From contig NZ_JADKRR010000001.1 in the NCBI RefSeq assembly GCF_015351105.1, positions 744,001 through 808,000 on the forward strand: a stretch of DNA of 64,000 nucleotides. Direction: 5' to 3'. The notes below the pieces were generated by a model. The model was given only the letters and a program-made list of their open reading frames with translations. It was not told where the DNA came from and searched no databases. Positions within the stretch are counted from its first letter, which is position 1. The number at the start of each line of letters is the position of its first letter. This stretch comes from Clavibacter sp. VKM Ac-2872 (lineage in GTDB: Bacteria > Actinomycetota > Actinomycetes > Actinomycetales > Microbacteriaceae). The translations under genes and the position numbers were made by a program. Below are positions 8,290 through 17,596 of the stretch, in pieces.

Positions 8290-8317
8290 CATCCGATCCC
8301 GACCGCCTGAGGACACC

Positions 8318-9823
8318 ATGACCGACACCGCCCCGCTCCCCGTCGTCCCGCACTGGATCGACGGTGCCCGCTCGCCCTCGGCCTCCGGCCGCACGGCTCC
8401 CGTCTACGACCCCGCGCGCGGCGTCGTCACGAAGGAGGTCGCGCTCGCCGACGGCGACGAGATCCAGCGCGCCGTCGCGTCGGCGCACGCCGCGTTCCCC
8501 GCCTGGCGCGACCTGTCGCTCGCCAAGCGGCAGGCGATCCTCTTCCGCTTCCGCGAGCTGCTGGAGGCCGAGAAGGGCGAGCTCGCGGAGATCATCACGT
8601 CGGAGCACGGCAAGGTCGTGAGCGACGCGCTCGGCGAGATCACCCGCGGCCAGGAGGTCGTGGAGTTCGCGACCGGCCTCGCGCACCACCTCAAGGGCGA
8701 GTACTCGGAGCAGGTGTCCACGGGCGTCGACGTGTACTCGACGAAGCAGCCGCTCGGCGTCGTCGGGATCATCTCGCCGTTCAACTTCCCCGCGATGGTG
8801 CCGATGTGGTTCTTCCCCATCGCCATCGCGGCCGGCAACGCCGTGATCCTCAAGCCCAGCGAGAAGGACCCGAGCGCCGCCATCTGGATCGCCGAGCTGT
8901 GGAAGCGCGCGGGCCTCCCCGACGGCGTCTTCACCGTGCTCAACGGCGACAAGGAGGCGGTGGACGGGCTGCTCACGCACCCGGACGTGCGCGCGATCTC
9001 GTTCGTCGGATCCACGCCCATCGCCCAGTACGTCTACGAGACGGGCACGAAGCACGGCAAGCGCGTGCAGGCCCTCGGCGGCGCCAAGAACCACATGCTC
9101 GTGCTGCCCGACGCCGACCTCGACCTCGTGGCCGACTCCGCCGTGAACGCGGGCTTCGGCTCGGCGGGCGAGCGCTGCATGGCGATCTCCGTGGTCGTCG
9201 CGGTCGAGCCCGTCGCGGACGCGCTCATCGAGCGGATCACGTCGCGCATGTCGGGCCTCCGCGTGGGCGACGGTCGCCGCGGCTGCGACATGGGGCCGCT
9301 CGTCACCGAGGCCCACCGCGACAAGGTCGCCTCCTACATCGCCATCGCCGAGGAGGACGGCGCGCGCGTCGTCGTCGACGGCCGCGGCATCGAGGTGGAC
9401 GGCGAGGCCGACGGCTTCTGGCTCGGCCCGACGCTCATCGACGAGCTGCCTACGAGCTCGCGCGCCTACACGGAGGAGATCTTCGGACCCGTGCTGGGCG
9501 TCGTGCGCGTGCGCTCCTACGAGGAGGGCGTGGCGCTCATCAACGCGGGCGCGTTCGGCAACGGCACGGCGATCTTCACGAACGACGGCGGGGCCGCGCG
9601 CCGCTTCCAGAACGAGGTGCAGGTCGGCATGATCGGGATCAACGTCCCCATCCCCGTGCCCGTCGCCACGTTCTCGTTCGGCGGCTGGCGCTCGAGCCTC
9701 TTCGGCGACACCAAGGCGCACGGGGCCGAGGGCGTGCGGTTCTTCACGCAAGCCAAGGCGATCACCAGCCGCTGGCTCGACCCGTCGCACGGCGGCGTCG
9801 ACCTCGGCTTCCCGCAGAACTGA
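8318..9823 (+). CDS. iolA: Methylmalonate-/malonate-semialdehyde dehydrogenase (acylating)
   Basis: A 501-residue CoA-acylating aldehyde dehydrogenase that converts malonate semialdehyde to acetyl-CoA, the last step of inositol catabolism; family members also act in valine breakdown. It has the NAD-binding segment ISPFNFPAMVPMWFFPIAI, FVGSTPIAQYVYETG and the catalytic Cys287 in GSAGERCMAIS, at the position usual for the IolA/MmsA family. The length is normal. The ATG follows TGAGGA, 28 bp after the aldolase gene, in the same operon. Confidence 0.95.
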   Translation: MTDTAPLPVVPHWIDGARSPSASGRTAPVYDPARGVVTKEVALADGDEIQRAVASAHAAFPAWRDLSLAKRQAILFRFRELLEAEKGELAEIITSEHGKVVSDALGEITRGQEVVEFATGLAHHLKGEYSEQVSTGVDVYSTKQPLGVVGIISPFNFPAMVPMWFFPIAIAAGNAVILKPSEKDPSAAIWIAELWKRAGLPDGVFTVLNGDKEAVDGLLTHPDVRAISFVGSTPIAQYVYETGTKHGKRVQALGGAKNHMLVLPDADLDLVADSAVNAGFGSAGERCMAISVVVAVEPVADALIERITSRMSGLRVGDGRRGCDMGPLVTEAHRDKVASYIAIAEEDGARVVVDGRGIEVDGEADGFWLGPTLIDELPTSSRAYTEEIFGPVLGVVRVRSYEEGVALINAGAFGNGTAIFTNDGGAARRFQNEVQVGMIGINVPIPVPVATFSFGGWRSSLFGDTKAHGAEGVRFFTQAKAITSRWLDPSHGGVDLGFPQN

Positions 9824-9871
9824 CACCCCCCCACCCGGCCGGCCGGGCACCCGACGACGACGGAGACGCGC

Positions 9872-10840
9872 ATGACGACGAACGAGTGGCTGCACCCGCG
9901 TGGCAGCATCGGCCGCGACGGCTGGGAGAGCGTGGTCGACGGATCCGTCCCCGGCTGGCAGCACACGGGCCTCCGGGTCGCCGTGCTCGCCGACGGCGAG
10001 GAGCTCGCGCTGCCGGCCGCGGGAGTGGAGCGCATGGTCGTGCCGCTCGCGGGATCCTTCGCCGTGCGGCACCGGGAGGCCGACGGCGAGGAGCGCGTCA
10101 CCGACCTCGAGGGCCGCGCGTCCGTCTTCGCGGGACCCACGGACGTGCTCTACCTGTCGTGCGACGCGAGCGCGGTGCTCACCGGATCCGGCCGCGTGGC
10201 CGTCGCCGAGTCGCCCGCCACCCGGCACGTGCCGAGCCACCGGATCGCCCGCGAGGACGTGCCCGTCGAGCTGCGCGGCGCCGGCCGGTCGAGCCGCCAG
10301 GTGCACAACTTCGGGACCCCCGGCACGCCCGGATCCCTCGACGCCGAGCGCCTCATCGTCTGCGAGGTGCTGACGCCGGCCGAGAACTGGTCGAGCTACC
10401 CGGCGCACAAGCACGACGAGGACAGGCCGGGGGAGGAGTCGGAGCTGGAGGAGATCTACTACTTCGAGACCGCCGTCGGGAAGGGCCTCGAGGCGCCTGC
10501 CGACGCGGACCCGTTCGGCCTCTTCCACACCTCCTCGTCGCCCGCGGGGGAGATCGCGATCGACGCCGTCGTGCGCACGGGCGACGTCGCGCTCGTGCCG
10601 TACGGCTACCACGGGCCGGCCGTCGCGGCGCCCGGCTACGACCTCTACTACCTCAACGTGATGGCGGGTCCGAGCGCCGACCGCGCCTGGCTCATCAGCG
10701 ACCACCCGGCGCACGGCTGGATCCGCGGCACGTGGGCCGGGCAGGAGATCGACCCGCGCCTGCCGTTCACCGCCGACGCCGCGGCCGCCGGCGACACGCC
10801 CCACGCCTCCGACCCCGACCAGGAAGCCGCGTCCCGATGA
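9872..10840 (+). CDS. iolB: 5-deoxy-glucuronate isomerase
   Basis: A 322-residue cupin-type isomerase that converts 5-deoxy-D-glucuronate to 5-dehydro-2-deoxy-D-gluconate. Diagnostic segments are the NWSSYPAHKHDED metal-binding region, EEIYYFE, YGYHGPAVAAPGYDLYYLNVMAG and the C-terminal DHPAHGWIRGTW. The order iolA-iolB-iolD is conserved in actinobacteria. The gene ends in an ATGA overlap with iolD. The segment around residue 30 (GWQHTGLRVAVL) agrees with family starts. Confidence 0.94.
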   Translation: MTTNEWLHPRGSIGRDGWESVVDGSVPGWQHTGLRVAVLADGEELALPAAGVERMVVPLAGSFAVRHREADGEERVTDLEGRASVFAGPTDVLYLSCDASAVLTGSGRVAVAESPATRHVPSHRIAREDVPVELRGAGRSSRQVHNFGTPGTPGSLDAERLIVCEVLTPAENWSSYPAHKHDEDRPGEESELEEIYYFETAVGKGLEAPADADPFGLFHTSSSPAGEIAIDAVVRTGDVALVPYGYHGPAVAAPGYDLYYLNVMAGPSADRAWLISDHPAHGWIRGTWAGQEIDPRLPFTADAAAAGDTPHASDPDQEAASR

Positions 10841-12753
10841 CCGAGCCCACCACCCGCATGACCGTCAGCCAGGCGCTCGTCGCGTTCCTCGCGAACCAGT
10901 GGACGGTCGACGGCGACCACCGCGAGCGCACCATCCCCGGCGTCTTCGGGATCTTCGGCCACGGCAACGTGGCCGGCATCGGCCAGGCCCTCATGCAGGC
11001 CAACACGCAGGATCCCGACCTCATGCCGTACCACCAAGCCCGCAACGAGCAGGCGATGGTCCATCAGTCCGTCGGCTTCGCGCGCATGCACCGCCGCCTC
11101 GCGACCTACGCGAGCGCGGCATCGGTCGGGCCGGGCGCCGCCAACATGCTCACGGGCGCGGCCCTCGCGACGGCGAACCGGCTGCCGGCGCTGCTCCTGC
11201 CGAGCGACACGTTCGCGACCCGGGTGGCGGATCCGGTGCTGCAGCAGCTCGAGCACCCGCACGACTTAGGGCTCAGCGTCAACGACGCCTTCCGCCCGCT
11301 GTCCCGCTTCTTCGACCGCGTGCAGCGGCCCGAGCAGCTGTACTCGATCGCGCTCGCGGCCATGCGCGTGCTCACGGACCCGGCCGAGACCGGCGCCGTG
11401 ACCATCGCGCTGCCCGAGGACGTGCAGGCGGAGGCGCTCGACGTGCCGCTCGCGTTCCTCGCACCGCGCGAGTGGCACCTGCGCCGGCCCCTGCCCGAGC
11501 GTGGCCCGCTCGCGCGCGCCGTGCAGGCGATCCGGGATGCCCGCACGCCGTTCATCGTCGCGGGCGGCGGCGTGATCTACTCCGCGGCCGAGCAGGCGCT
11601 GCTGCGCTTCGCCGAGGCCACGGGCATCCCGGTCGGCACGACGCAGGCCGGCGGCGGATCCCTCGCCTGGGACCACCCGCAGTACGTCGGCGGGATCGGC
11701 GCCACCGGATCCACCGCCGCGAACCGCCTGGCCGCGGAGGCCGACGTCGTGATCGGCATCGGCACGCGCTACTCCGACTTCACGACCGCGAGCCGCACGG
11801 CGTTCCAGCGCCCGGACGTGACCTTCGTGAACGTCAACGTCGCCGCGTTCGACGCCTACAAGCACGGCACGCAGCTGCCCGTGGTCGCCGACGCGCGCGA
11901 GACGCTGGAGGCGCTGATCGAGGCGCTCGCCGGCACGCGCGTCGACGCCGCGTACGCCGACCGCATCGCCCGCGAGAAGCGCGAGTGGGACGCCGCCGTC
12001 GACCGCGCGCTCGCCCCCACGGGCGGCGCGCTGCCCGGCCAGCCCGAGATCATCGGCGCCGTCCAGGCCGCGACCGACCCGCGCGACGTCGTCGTGCAGG
12101 CGGCCGGATCCCTGCCCGGCGACCTCCACAAGCTGTGGCGCGTCCGCGACGCGCTCGGCTACCACGTGGAGTACGCGTTCTCGTGCATGGGCTACGAGAT
12201 CCCCGGCGGGCTCGGCGTGAAGCGCGGCGCGGAGGCGCTCGGCGACGACCGCGACGTGATCGTCATGGTGGGCGACGGCTCCTACCTCATGCTGCACACC
12301 GAGCTCGTGACGGCGGTGGCCGAGGGGATCAAGATCATCGTCGTCGTCATCCAGAACCACGGCTATGCGTCCATCGGCCACCTCTCCGAGACGGTCGGCA
12401 CCGAGCGCTTCGGCACCCGCTACCGGCAGCTCGACCCGGAGACGCGGAACTTCGAGGGCCGCGAGCCGCTGCCCGTGGACCTCGCGGCGAACGCGCGCAG
12501 CTACGGCGTCGACGTGATCGAGGTCGCGCCCGGCCCCGACGCCACGACCGCGCTCGGCGAGGCGGTGCGGCGCGCCAAGGCGTCCGACCGCACCACCGTG
12601 ATCCACGTGGAGAGCGACCCGCTCGTCTACGGCCCCGACGGCGAGGGCTGGTGGGACGTGCCGGTGCCCGGCGTCTCCGAGATGCCCTCGACGCAGGCGG
12701 CGCACGCGGAGTACGTGGAGCGGAAGAGGGCGCAGCGACCGCTGCTCGGCTGA
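10837..12753 (+). CDS. iolD: 3D-(3,5/4)-trihydroxycyclohexane-1,2-dione hydrolase (ThDP-dependent)
   Basis: A 638-residue thiamine-diphosphate enzyme that opens the cyclohexane ring in inositol catabolism. The N-terminal Pyr domain has the ThDP-activating Glu71 in ARNEQAMVHQS, and the C-terminal PP domain has the GDGSYLML motif at 479 with the Asn about 26 residues on (VVVIQNHGY), which binds Mg-ThDP. The FGIFGHGNVAGIGQAL and CMGYEIPGGLGVKR segments are specific to IolD. Length is normal. It is the last gene of the iolC operon; a separate operator-bearing promoter follows. Confidence 0.95.
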   Translation: MTEPTTRMTVSQALVAFLANQWTVDGDHRERTIPGVFGIFGHGNVAGIGQALMQANTQDPDLMPYHQARNEQAMVHQSVGFARMHRRLATYASAASVGPGAANMLTGAALATANRLPALLLPSDTFATRVADPVLQQLEHPHDLGLSVNDAFRPLSRFFDRVQRPEQLYSIALAAMRVLTDPAETGAVTIALPEDVQAEALDVPLAFLAPREWHLRRPLPERGPLARAVQAIRDARTPFIVAGGGVIYSAAEQALLRFAEATGIPVGTTQAGGGSLAWDHPQYVGGIGATGSTAANRLAAEADVVIGIGTRYSDFTTASRTAFQRPDVTFVNVNVAAFDAYKHGTQLPVVADARETLEALIEALAGTRVDAAYADRIAREKREWDAAVDRALAPTGGALPGQPEIIGAVQAATDPRDVVVQAAGSLPGDLHKLWRVRDALGYHVEYAFSCMGYEIPGGLGVKRGAEALGDDRDVIVMVGDGSYLMLHTELVTAVAEGIKIIVVVIQNHGYASIGHLSETVGTERFGTRYRQLDPETRNFEGREPLPVDLAANARSYGVDVIEVAPGPDATTALGEAVRRAKASDRTTVIHVESDPLVYGPDGEGWWDVPVPGVSEMPSTQAAHAEYVERKRAQRPLLG

Positions 12754-12796
12754 CGCGTACTGGGTGCCGGAGCGGCCCTGGCCGCCCGGATGCTAT

Positions 12797-12808
12797 TTCC
12801 TATAGGAT
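12797..12808. promoter_or_regulatory. CCTATAGG palindrome at the promoter of the isomerase/dehydrogenase operon
   Basis: TTCCTATAGGAT contains the perfect 10-bp palindrome TCCTATAGGA. TAGGAT (12803-12808) is a consensus -10, about 45 bp before the ATG at 12853. The same core, followed in the same orientation by CTGGATCC here and ATTGGATCC there, lies at the promoter of the kinase operon (19367-19378), suggesting one regulator for both. Confidence 0.6.
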
Positions 12809-12852
12809 CTGGATCCCGGGCATCCGGGACCCGACGACCGCGATGGAGCAGC

Positions 12853-13815
12853 ATGCCGGAGACGAACGCGACCCACCCCGCCCCGGCATTCACCGCCGCG
12901 GACTGGCCCATCGCCACGTGCCTGCACGGCTTCGCCACGGTCGGCCGCGACGGCACCGCGCTGCACGACGCCGACACCGCGGTGTGGGATCGCATGTTCG
13001 CCGACATCGCGCGCGAGGGCTTCACCCTGGCCGAGCTCGCCGACAGCCATGTCCGCCCGGCGGACCTCGAGCCCGCCCGCCGCGACGAGCTCGTCTCCGT
13101 CGCCCGGGACCACGGCGTCGGCATCCCGTCGGTGCACCTCCAGCGGCAGAGCGTGATCATGCCGGGCCACGAGGCGCAGAACCTCGCCTACGCGCACCGC
13201 ACCATCGACGCGATCGCCGAGATGGGCATGGAGGTCTTCTCGACGGGCCTGCACCAGCCGTTCAGCGACGCGCAGCGGAAGGCGCTGTGGTTCTGGACCG
13301 CCCCGGGCCCGAAGGACCCCGACGACCCCGAGGTGTGGGCGGCCGCCGTCACGCGCCTCCGCGAGCTCGGCCGGCACGCCGCCGACCTCGGCCTCCGCAT
13401 GGCGCTCGAGATGTACGAGGACACCTACCTCGGCACGGCCGACAGCGCGGTCCGGCTCGTGGAGGAGATCGGCCTCGACAACGTGGGGCTGAACCCCGAC
13501 GTCGCGAACCTCATCCGCCTGCACCGCCCCGTCGAGAGCTGGCGCGAGCTGTACGCGAAGACGCTGCCGTACGCCAACTACTGGCACGTGAAGAACTACA
13601 TGCGCGACGAGGCGGCCGACGGCAGCTGGGCGACCAGCGTGCCCACCACCATGAAGGCCGGCCTCATCGACTACCGGCAGGTGATCCGCGACGCGGTCGA
13701 GCTCGGCTTCGACGGGATCATCCTCACCGAGCAGTACGGCGGCGACAGCCTCGGCGTCTGCGCGGAGAACCGCGACTACATCCGCACGCTGCTGCCGCAG
13801 ACGCGCGACGCTTAG
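12853..13815 (+). CDS. Xylose-isomerase-like TIM-barrel protein (sugar phosphate isomerase/epimerase family)
   Basis: A 320-residue protein of the metal-dependent TIM-barrel superfamily that holds inosose dehydratases, hexulose isomerases and oxo-acid decarboxylases. Likely metal ligands are Glu in LRMALEMYEDTYLG, Asp in NVGLNPDVANLIR, His in YWHVKNYMRD and Glu in GIILTEQYGGDS. The exact reaction is not recognised. It is the first gene of an operon with a 3-hydroxyacid dehydrogenase (11-bp gap), and shares an operator with an erythrulose-type kinase/isomerase operon. In that setting a role in decarboxylating or isomerising a 3-keto sugar acid is plausible, but this is inference. ATG 12853 agrees with the family N-terminus. 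Confidence 0.78.
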   Translation: MPETNATHPAPAFTAADWPIATCLHGFATVGRDGTALHDADTAVWDRMFADIAREGFTLAELADSHVRPADLEPARRDELVSVARDHGVGIPSVHLQRQSVIMPGHEAQNLAYAHRTIDAIAEMGMEVFSTGLHQPFSDAQRKALWFWTAPGPKDPDDPEVWAAAVTRLRELGRHAADLGLRMALEMYEDTYLGTADSAVRLVEEIGLDNVGLNPDVANLIRLHRPVESWRELYAKTLPYANYWHVKNYMRDEAADGSWATSVPTTMKAGLIDYRQVIRDAVELGFDGIILTEQYGGDSLGVCAENRDYIRTLLPQTRDA

Positions 13816-13826
13816 GAGAGGGCACC

Positions 13827-14780
13827 ATGACCGCACGCAACATCGCCATCGTCGGATCCGGGTACATGGGCGGCGGCATCGCGCAGGTGCTCGCGCTCGC
13901 GGGCGCGCGGGTGCGCATCGCCGACATCTCGGAGGAGATCGCCGTCGCGAACCACGGGCGCCTGCTGGAGGAGGCGGCGAGGTTCGTCGCCGACGGGCTG
14001 TTCCCCGCCGACGCCGTGGAGCGGATCAGCGCCGCCGTGACCCCCGCCGCGTCCATCGAGGAGGCCGTCGCCGACGCCGACTTCATCGAGGAGGCCGTGC
14101 CGGAGAAGCTCGAGATCAAGCACGCGACGCTGCGCCGGATCTCGGCGGCGGCCCGGCCCGACGCGGTCATCGGATCCAACACCTCCACCATCCTCATCGG
14201 CTCGCTCGCCGAGGCCGTCACGAACCCGGAGCGGTTCCTCGGCGTGCACTTCTCGAACCCGGCGCCGTTCATCCCGGGCGTCGAGCTGATCCCGCACGCG
14301 GGCACGGACGAGTCGGCCGTCGCGATGGCCGAGGAGATCGTCGCGGCCACGGGCAAGGAGACCGCGCGCGTCACCGACTCCACGGGCTTCGTGCTCAACC
14401 GCCTGCAGTACGCGCTCTTCCACGAGGCGACGCAGATCGTGGAGGAGGGCATCGCGACCCCCGAGGACATCGACACGATCGTCCGCACCACCTTCGGCTT
14501 CCGCCTGCCGGTCTTCGGCCCGTTCGCGATCGCCGACATGGCCGGCCTCGACGTCTACGCGTTCTGCTACGCGTCGCTGCAGACCCGCTGGCCCGAGCGG
14601 TTCGCGACGCCGGCCTCGCTCCAGGCGCACGTCGATGCGGGCGAGTACGGCACCAAGACCGGATCCGGCTACCTCGACGTGCCCGCCGAGCGCACCGCGG
14701 CGCTCGTCGCGTACCGGAACAAGGCCTACGTGGCGATCAAGGAGCTGATGGACGAGCTGGGGCCGGCGCCGATCGGGTGA
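13827..14780 (+). CDS. 3-hydroxyacyl-CoA dehydrogenase-family NAD-dependent dehydrogenase (L-gulonate 3-dehydrogenase-like)
   Basis: A 317-residue two-domain dehydrogenase. The N-terminal Rossmann fold opens with IAIVGSGYMGGGIAQVLALAGARV; the catalytic His141 is in LGVHFSNPAP, and a C-terminal helical domain holds DSTGFVLNRLQYALFHEA. Its length matches 3-hydroxybutyryl-CoA dehydrogenases and also lambda-crystallin/L-gulonate 3-dehydrogenases, which oxidise C3 of sugar acids. No thiolase, crotonase or CoA-transferase lies nearby, while sugar enzymes do, so the sugar-acid role is preferred. The AGGAGAGGGCACC leader gives a good ribosome-binding site. Confidence 0.82.
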   Translation: MTARNIAIVGSGYMGGGIAQVLALAGARVRIADISEEIAVANHGRLLEEAARFVADGLFPADAVERISAAVTPAASIEEAVADADFIEEAVPEKLEIKHATLRRISAAARPDAVIGSNTSTILIGSLAEAVTNPERFLGVHFSNPAPFIPGVELIPHAGTDESAVAMAEEIVAATGKETARVTDSTGFVLNRLQYALFHEATQIVEEGIATPEDIDTIVRTTFGFRLPVFGPFAIADMAGLDVYAFCYASLQTRWPERFATPASLQAHVDAGEYGTKTGSGYLDVPAERTAALVAYRNKAYVAIKELMDELGPAPIG

Positions 14781-14914
14781 GTCCGGGGGACGAGTCGGCG
14801 CCGGTCCGCTCGCCCGCTCGCCCGCCCGCTCAAGCGAGAAGTCCTCTCCTCGGATGAGGGACGTGCTGCTCCTCACCGACGACGCGGCGTGCGCGCGATG
14901 TCACGCTCGGGTGC

Positions 14915-15556
14915 ATGCCCCGTCGTGTCACCGCAGTCCTCCTCGCCGTGTCGGGATCGGTGCTCGCGTTGGCCGCCGTGGCTGCTGCTGTCCTCGTCGC
15001 GCACACTGATCCGGCGCGGGTGCTCGTCGTGGGAGAGCTCGGGCCGGGGACCCTGTGGGAGGTCACGTGGATCGGCGGCGGCCTCGCCTTCGTCGTCGCC
15101 CTCGTCGTCGGGACCTCAGCGGTCACCGCGGGTGTGCACCGCGTGATCCGCATCGGCGCGATGTCGCTCGCGGTGGTGACGGCCGTCGGGGTGTCGCTCC
15201 TGCTGTGCCTCTACGTCCTGTTCTCGATGCTCGGCACCGTCCGGTACCTCGATGTCGGCACCGTAGACGGCCAGATGGTGGCTGTGGCCGAGGGGTCGTC
15301 GCTCGCAGGGGTGTCGGTGTCCGTGGGCCGTCGGGAGGGCTGGTCCTTCGTCCCCGCGCCGCCCTCCGCTCCGGACCGATCGCCTTCCTCGATGAGCGTG
15401 GACGGCGGGCCGCCGCCGTCGAGCGAGGGCGGCTACCGCATGCGGCGTGACGGCGGCGATGTGGTGGTCACGTTCTCGATCGCGGGCGAGGAGCACGAGC
15501 TCCGCGTCGGATCCGCGTCCGGGGGCGACGGCGAGGAGGCGGCCCGCGCTCGATGA
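14915..15556 (+). CDS. Hypothetical membrane protein
   Basis: A 213-residue protein I cannot assign to a family. Three hydrophobic helices are visible: about residues 7-29, 48-67 and 79-105. The C-terminal half (110-213) is soluble, probably outside, with a Pro/Ser-rich stretch (VPAPPSAPDRSPSSM) and a strand-rich end. It has its own ATG at 14915 with no clear Shine-Dalgarno sequence. The 134 bp before it hold nothing recognisable. It is convergent with the GntR/FCD gene, 7 bp apart. Confidence 0.65.
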   Translation: MPRRVTAVLLAVSGSVLALAAVAAAVLVAHTDPARVLVVGELGPGTLWEVTWIGGGLAFVVALVVGTSAVTAGVHRVIRIGAMSLAVVTAVGVSLLLCLYVLFSMLGTVRYLDVGTVDGQMVAVAEGSSLAGVSVSVGRREGWSFVPAPPSAPDRSPSSMSVDGGPPPSSEGGYRMRRDGGDVVVTFSIAGEEHELRVGSASGGDGEEAARAR

Positions 15557-15563
15557 GGGGGCG

Positions 15564-16286
15564 TCACGCCGACGTCGCGTCGTCCGCGTCCCGGCGCGAC
15601 CGCTCCCGCACCCGCTCGATGTGCGCCCGCATCGCGGCGGCCGCCGCCTCGGGACCCTCGGCGACCGCGGCGATGATCGCGCGGTGCTCGTGCACGGCGT
15701 CGTCGGCGTCGTGCACGCCCGTGCGCATCGTCTGCCGCATGCGGTGGACGCGCGTGGATATCGCCTCCGACATGTCGAGGAGGAACGGGTTGGCCGTGGC
15801 CTCGAAGATCCGGTGGTGGAAGTCCCAGTCGACGACGAAGTACTCCCGGATGAGCGCGACCGGCATCTCGGCGCCGTCCGCCGCCGCGCGGATCCGCCGG
15901 GTCGTCTCCTCGTGCGCGGCGAGGGCCTCCCGGAGCGCGGGCACGAGCCGACCCGGATCCGCGGCGGCCAGCGCCGTCGCCCCGCTCTCGAGCACGAGCC
16001 GCGCGTCGAACAGCGCCTCCAGCTGCTCCCCGGCGATGGGCGGCGCGACCCGGTAGCCCTTGTGGGCCTCGCGCGCGACGAGACCGGTGCGCTCCAGCTG
16101 CACGAGCGCCTCACGCACGGGTGTGGGGGAGACGTGGAGGTCGCGCGCGATCTGGTCGATGGCGAGCCGGGACCCCGGCTCCATCGCGGATCCCATCAGC
16201 ATGTCGAGCACGAGGTCGTAGACGCGGTCGCGGAGCCCCTGCCGGGCGGGCATCGAGGTCGCGTCGAACGGGAGGCCGGTGGTCAC
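15564..16286 (-). CDS. GntR-family transcriptional regulator, FCD (FadR) subfamily
   Basis: A 240-residue regulator. The winged helix-turn-helix spans about residues 15-80 (LRDRVYDLVLDMLMGSAMEPGSRLAIDQIARDLHVSPTPVREALVQLERTGLV), and the all-helical FCD domain follows, with metal-ligand-like D and H residues in DWDFHHRIFEATANP and HEHRAIIAAVAEGP. It is the last gene of the kinase operon (15 bp after the TPI-like gene), so it probably responds to a substrate of that pathway. It is the best candidate for binding the CCTATAGG sites at 12797 and 19367. The true start may be the internal Met 12 codons downstream. Confidence 0.88.
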   Translation of the reverse strand: MTTGLPFDATSMPARQGLRDRVYDLVLDMLMGSAMEPGSRLAIDQIARDLHVSPTPVREALVQLERTGLVAREAHKGYRVAPPIAGEQLEALFDARLVLESGATALAAADPGRLVPALREALAAHEETTRRIRAAADGAEMPVALIREYFVVDWDFHHRIFEATANPFLLDMSEAISTRVHRMRQTMRTGVHDADDAVHEHRAIIAAVAEGPEAAAAAMRAHIERVRERSRRDADDATSA

Positions 16287-16301
16287 CAGGACAGTCTGCC
16301 G

Positions 16302-17099
16302 TCAGCGGGCGGCGTCGGACGCCGGGCGGGCCGCGGCGCGCGCGTGCACCTCGTCGAGGATCGCCCGGACCGCCCGCGGGTCGTGCGCGAACCGGCCGAG
16401 GAAGAGGCCGTCGACGTCGTCGCCGATGCGGGTGAGGAGGTCGGGGCCGGCGCTGCCGCCGTAGATCACGGCGGATGCCGGGTGCGCGTCGAGGCCCCGC
16501 ACGTGCGCGCGCAGGCGGCGGCAGACACCGCGGATGTGCGCGTCGGGCGCCGGCTCGGCCGCGCCGATCGCCCACTGCGGCTCGTACGCGACGACGATGC
16601 GGCCGCCGTGCCCGGCCTCGCGGGCGAGGGCGAGCGCGTCGTCGAGCTGGCGGATGCACTCGTGGGCGGCGTCGGTCGGATCCCCGTGCGCCTCCTCGCC
16701 GACACAGAGGATCGGCACCAGCCCGGCCCGCAGCGCCGCGTCCGCCTTCCTCCGCACGACCTCGTCCGTCTCGCCGAAGAGGCGCCGGCGCTCGGCGTGC
16801 CCGACCTCGACGAACGCGCCGCCCAGCTCCCGGATCTGCCCGCCCGACACCTCGCCCGTGAACGCCCCGGCGTCCTCGGTGGCGAGGTCCTGCGCGCCCA
16901 CGGCGGCGAGCCCGTCGAGGATGCCGACGGCGGCCGGCACCGACAGGTACGACGGCAGCACCACGAGCTCGGCCTCGCCGCCCGTCGTCGCCGGATGCGC
17001 GCGCGCGATCGCCGCGACGGCCTCGCACCACGCGACCGTCTCCGCGTGCCCGAGGTGCATCTTCAGGCTCACGCCGATCACCGCCGGCCGCGCGGTCAC
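16302..17099 (-). CDS. Triose-phosphate-isomerase-family protein, probable tetrulose-phosphate isomerase (EryH/LerI-like)
   Basis: A 265-residue TIM barrel with the catalytic set of triose-phosphate isomerases: Lys13 in GVSLKMHL, His in VEVGHAERR and Glu in VVAYEPQWAIG, plus the phosphate loop YGGSAG. It departs from glycolytic TPI (NxKxN is replaced by SLKMH) and lies in an operon with an RpiB-like isomerase and a DAK-family kinase. This trio is the signature of erythritol/threitol catabolism, where the TPI-like enzyme interconverts L-erythrulose 1-phosphate and D-erythrulose 4-phosphate. That assignment is from family knowledge and context. Confidence 0.85.
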   Translation of the reverse strand: MTARPAVIGVSLKMHLGHAETVAWCEAVAAIARAHPATTGGEAELVVLPSYLSVPAAVGILDGLAAVGAQDLATEDAGAFTGEVSGGQIRELGGAFVEVGHAERRRLFGETDEVVRRKADAALRAGLVPILCVGEEAHGDPTDAAHECIRQLDDALALAREAGHGGRIVVAYEPQWAIGAAEPAPDAHIRGVCRRLRAHVRGLDAHPASAVIYGGSAGPDLLTRIGDDVDGLFLGRFAHDPRAVRAILDEVHARAAARPASDAAR

Positions 17100-17103
17100 G
17101 CGC

Positions 17104-17565
17104 CTACCTCGTCTCGTACGCGCGGATCTCGTCCACCTTGTCGGCCGACGCGCTCGACGTGTCGAACTCGTACGTCAGCCACTCGCGCACGTTGCGCCGC
17201 GCGAGCTCGACGCCGACGACCCGCTGGCCCATGCACAGGACCTGCGCGTCGTTGGACAGCACGCTCCGCTCCACCGAGAAGCCGTCGTGCGCGGTGACGG
17301 CGCGGATCCCGGCCACCTTGTTCGCCGCGATCGCCATGCCGAGGCCCGTGCCGCAGATCAGCACGGCCCGGTCGGCCTCGCCGCGCGCGACCATCTCGGC
17401 GGCGGTGGTCGCGACGGTCGGGTAGTTGGTGTGGCCGTCGGCGTCGACGCCCACGTCCACCACCGAGGCGACGAGGCCGCTCGCCTCGAGGTCGGCCTTG
17501 ATCGCCTCCTTGTGGTCGTATCCCGCGTCGTCCGCGCCGACGACGATGCGCCAGGTCCTGGTCAT
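17104..17565 (-). CDS. RpiB/LacAB-family isomerase, probable D-erythrulose-4-phosphate isomerase (EryI/DerI-like)
   Basis: A 153-residue aldose-ketose isomerase. It has [17 protein letters not shown] at the N-terminus, the catalytic Cys in [21 protein letters not shown], and [14 protein letters not shown] near residue 110, all typical of RpiB proteins. Next to a TPI-like isomerase and a DAK kinase, the likely reaction is D-erythrulose 4-phosphate to D-erythrose 4-phosphate rather than the pentose reaction. It starts with ATG 31 bp after the kinase stop, behind an AGGAGGA site, and ends 4 bp before the TPI-like gene. Confidence 0.88.
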   Translation of the reverse strand: MTRTWRIVVGADDAGYDHKEAIKADLEASGLVASVVDVGVDADGHTNYPTVATTAAEMVARGEADRAVLICGTGLGMAIAANKVAGIRAVTAHDGFSVERSVLSNDAQVLCMGQRVVGVELARRNVREWLTYEFDTSSASADKVDEIRAYETR

Positions 17566-17596
17566 CCGGTCCTCCTCCTGGTGGTGCTGCTGGGTC

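Noticed and set aside
8078-10804. 908-codon antisense frame over iolA and iolB
   Set aside because: High-GC shadow frame; the opposite strand has conserved enzymes with active-site residues.
13827-14780. 3-hydroxybutyryl-CoA dehydrogenase of fatty acid or polyhydroxybutyrate metabolism
   Set aside because: Family is right, but there is no thiolase, crotonase or CoA-transferase gene nearby and the operon partner is a sugar-type TIM barrel.
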